Source: Rhodoferax sp. OV413
Lineage (GTDB): Bacteria > Pseudomonadota > Gammaproteobacteria > Burkholderiales > Burkholderiaceae_C
Length of the DNA stretch: 64,000 bases
Direction of reading: 5' to 3'
NCBI RefSeq assembly: GCF_900104385.1
Contig: NZ_FNJA01000001.1
Location: forward strand, 1,152,386-1,216,385
The translations under genes and the position numbers were made by a program. Positions within the stretch are counted from its first letter, which is position 1. Every line of letters begins with the position of its first letter. The notes under the pieces are model-generated. The model did not search any database. It was not told where the DNA came from and saw only the letters and a list, made by a program, of their open reading frames with translations. Shown here one piece after another: positions 61,868 through 64,000 of the stretch.

Positions 61868-62938
61868 ATGCCATCCTCTAAAACACTTCGCGGACTGCTT
61901 CTGTTGCCAGCTATCGCTCTACTGGCGGGCTGCAAAGCGGTACTACTGAGCCCGTCTGGCGATATCGCCACACAGCAACGTGATCTGATCATCATCTCAA
62001 CGCTGTTGATGATGCTGATCATCGTACCGGTGATCGTATTAACCTTGCTGTTCGCTTGGCGTTACCGCAAGTCCAACACTGCCGCCACCTACGATCCCGA
62101 GTGGAACCACTCCACCAAGCTGGAACTGATGATCTGGGGAGCGCCCCTGCTGATCATCATTGCACTGGGAGCACTGACCTGGATCAGCACGCATACGCTG
62201 GACCCCTACCGCCCCCTGCAACGCCTGGATTCCGAACGCGAGATCCCGGCCGGCGTCAAGCCTCTGGTGGTGGAAGTGGTCGCTCTCGACTGGAAATGGC
62301 TGTTCATCTACCCAGAACAAGGGATTGCGGTAGTAAATGAGCTGGCTGCCCCCGTAGACCGCCCCATCACCTTCAAGATCACGGCTTCATCGGTGATGAA
62401 CTCGTTCTTCATTCCGGCTCTTGCCGGCCAAATCTACGCTATGCCAGGTATGGAAACCAAGCTGCACGCTGTGATCAACCAGCCCGGCGAGTTTGAAGGT
62501 TTCTCGGCCAATTACAGCGGCGCGGGCTTCTCCGACATGCGTTTCAAGTTCCACGGCATGCCAGTGGCGGACTTTGACAACTGGGTCAAGACGGTCAAAA
62601 CCGGTGGCGGCGAATTGGGCCGCGACCGCTACCTGCAACTAGAACGCCCCAGCGAACGCGAGCCCGTCAGCCGCTATGCCACCGTGGCCGCCGACTTGTA
62701 CGATGCCATTCTCAACCGCTGCGTTGAGAGCAACAAGATGTGCATGAAGGAGATGATGGCCATTGATGCCAAAGGCGGCTTGGGCATGCCTGGCGCCTAC
62801 AACCTGGCCTCGCTGGACCCCGCCACACGCAATCGTCTGGGCCTCAACGGTGCCCCTGTCCGCACCTACGTGGGCGCAATGTGCACCGTGAGCGACCCTA
62901 GCGGCACAAGCTCCTCGCCTGTCACCCAGCCGATGTAG
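61868..62938 (+). CDS. cyoA: Cytochrome bo3 ubiquinol oxidase subunit II
   Basis: 356 residues from the ATG at 61868, which gives a lipoprotein signal ending LLAGC. Two membrane segments (about 39-62 and 92-112) anchor the periplasmic cupredoxin domain; WKWLFIYPEQGIAVVNELAA and SFFIPALAGQIYAMPGMETK are CyoA-like. The copper ligands of the CuA site are absent, as expected of a quinol rather than cytochrome c oxidase. First gene of the cyo operon (next cyoB after 85 bp). The upstream 164 bp holds small palindromes but no firm regulator site. Confidence 0.95.
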   Translation: MPSSKTLRGLLLLPAIALLAGCKAVLLSPSGDIATQQRDLIIISTLLMMLIIVPVIVLTLLFAWRYRKSNTAATYDPEWNHSTKLELMIWGAPLLIIIALGALTWISTHTLDPYRPLQRLDSEREIPAGVKPLVVEVVALDWKWLFIYPEQGIAVVNELAAPVDRPITFKITASSVMNSFFIPALAGQIYAMPGMETKLHAVINQPGEFEGFSANYSGAGFSDMRFKFHGMPVADFDNWVKTVKTGGGELGRDRYLQLERPSEREPVSRYATVAADLYDAILNRCVESNKMCMKEMMAIDAKGGLGMPGAYNLASLDPATRNRLGLNGAPVRTYVGAMCTVSDPSGTSSSPVTQPM

Positions 62939-63023
62939 GGCATGGCCCGGCATCTTTTAATCCAGCGCCGCTAATCACGGCATTTCGGCCTGCGCCGCAT
63001 CACTTTTGGCATCCGGAATAACG

Positions 63024-64000
63024 ATGTTCGACAACCTCGACCTTACTAAGCTCATATTTGGCCGTCTCACCTGGGACGCGATTCCATTCCACGAACCTAT
63101 CCTGCTGGCCACCTTCATTGCGGTGGCGCTGGGGGGTACTGCCGTTCTTGGCGCTCTGACCTACTACCGCGCCTGGGGCTACCTGTGGCGCGAGTGGTTC
63201 ACCAGCATCGACCACAAGAAGATCGGCATCATGTACATCATCCTCGGCCTGGTGATGCTGCTGCGCGGCTTCGCAGACGCGATCATGATGCGCCTGCAGC
63301 AGGCCATTTCCTTCGGCGATTCAACCGGCTTTTTGCCGCCGCACCACTACGACCAGGTGTTCACTGCCCACGGCGTGATCATGATCTTCTTCGTTGCCAT
63401 GCCCCTGGTGACCGGGTTGATGAACTTTGCGGTGCCGCTGCAAATCGGCGCGCGTGACGTGGCGTTTCCGTTCCTGAACAACTTCAGCTTCTGGATGACC
63501 ACCAGTGGCGCCGTGCTGGTAATGATGTCACTGTTCGTGGGCGAATTTGCGCGTACTGGCTGGCTGGCCTACCCGCCGCTGTCCGGCATTCTGCACAGCC
63601 CGGATGTCGGGGTGGACTACTACATCTGGTCGCTGCAGATTGCAGGGGTGGGTACGCTGCTCTCGGGTATCAATCTGATCGCCACCATCGTGAAGATGCG
63701 CGCACCGGGCATGACCATGATGAAGATGCCAGTGTTCACCTGGACATCCTTGTGCACCAACGTCTTGATCGTGGCCGCCTTCCCGGTCCTGACCGCCGTG
63801 CTGGGCCTGCTGTCGCTGGACCGCTATGTCGGCACCAACTTCTTCACCAACGACTTTGGCGGCAACGCCATGATGTATGTGAACCTGATCTGGATCTGGG
63901 GCCACCCAGAGGTGTACATCCTGATCCTGCCGGTCTTTGGTGTGTTCTCTGAAGTGGTATCCACCTTCTGCACCAAGCGCCTGTTCGGCTATGCCTCCAT
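63024..64000 (+). CDS. cyoB: Cytochrome bo3 ubiquinol oxidase subunit I (3' end outside window)
   Basis: First 325 codons visible; the gene runs past the window. Haem-copper oxidase catalytic subunit: [40 protein letters not shown] (haem ligand histidine) and [20 protein letters not shown] (CuB histidine and the cross-linked tyrosine). It oxidises ubiquinol and pumps protons at the inner membrane. The start has cgga upstream. cyoC, cyoD and probably cyoE are expected beyond the end. Confidence 0.96.
   Translation, partial: MFDNLDLTKLIFGRLTWDAIPFHEPILLATFIAVALGGTAVLGALTYYRAWGYLWREWFTSIDHKKIGIMYIILGLVMLLRGFADAIMMRLQQAISFGDSTGFLPPHHYDQVFTAHGVIMIFFVAMPLVTGLMNFAVPLQIGARDVAFPFLNNFSFWMTTSGAVLVMMSLFVGEFARTGWLAYPPLSGILHSPDVGVDYYIWSLQIAGVGTLLSGINLIATIVKMRAPGMTMMKMPVFTWTSLCTNVLIVAAFPVLTAVLGLLSLDRYVGTNFFTNDFGGNAMMYVNLIWIWGHPEVYILILPVFGVFSEVVSTFCTKRLFGYAS

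Overview
This is a GC-rich 64 kb stretch of a betaproteobacterial chromosome, most likely from the family Comamonadaceae (Burkholderiales; a Rhodoferax, Polaromonas or Acidovorax relative). The evidence is the number of Bug-type tripartite tricarboxylate binding proteins, a Burkholderiales-type porin, the urtABCDE order, and a roughly 65-bp intergenic repeat (ending in agctat-N7-tagca) that I recall as common in this family. No phage, integrase, transposase or CRISPR array is visible. Coding density is high, and the only gaps above 300 bp are the urtE-urtD gap, filled by an inverted-repeat element, and the tRNA-Lys leader region.

Layout. 1-3653: end of a cytochrome P450, an EamA exporter and a PhoD phosphatase. 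3675-9027: a TetR-controlled cluster (Bug binding protein divergent from TetR, a cyclase-family hydrolase, a porin and a fumarylacetoacetase) that looks like an uptake and catabolic unit; a duplicated 95-bp leader precedes both the cyclase and porin genes. 9093-18115: EAL/HDOD protein, an M20 peptidase-LysR-Bug group with two LysR-type palindromes, a YitT membrane protein, a Pat-like CoA ligase/acetyltransferase and a phasin-like protein. 18206-24543: the urea ABC transporter operon urtABCDE on the minus strand, interrupted by a 523-bp nested inverted-repeat element and by a hairpin-rich repeat after urtA. 24692-28114: a small hypothetical protein, an ExeM-like secreted nuclease and a PEP-CTERM protein. 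28125-33723: an amidase in an operon with a polar amino-acid ABC transporter, next to a GlxA-type AraC regulator. 33806-37526: two unknowns, a DUF2520 dehydrogenase-like protein and an AcpA-type phosphatase.

37654-49507 is the most coherent and interesting block: an apparent purine uptake and catabolism locus. It holds a BMP-type purine/nucleoside ABC transporter (ATPase, two permeases, lipoprotein), an adenine-type deaminase, a Rieske non-haem iron oxygenase translationally coupled to the deaminase, a LysR regulator and divergent xdhAB. The Rieske protein has no assigned place in the classical adenine-hypoxanthine-xanthine-urate route and is my main candidate for an undescribed step. Together with the urea transporter it suggests a strain tuned to nitrogen scavenging.

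49504-64000: two diguanylate cyclases, an AraC/EamA pair, a chemoreceptor, a clsB-ybhP-like/nudB/PfkB-kinase minus-strand run, tRNA-Lys(CTT) with a strong terminator, a metabolite:proton symporter, and the start of a cytochrome bo3 quinol oxidase operon (cyoA, cyoB cut by the window end).

A recurring theme is small repeats: the Comamonadaceae-type repeat sits mainly where genes converge, and three further copies (one clear, two weaker) lie inside genes at flexible protein positions. A second repeat family follows the stop codons of two ABC binding-protein genes.
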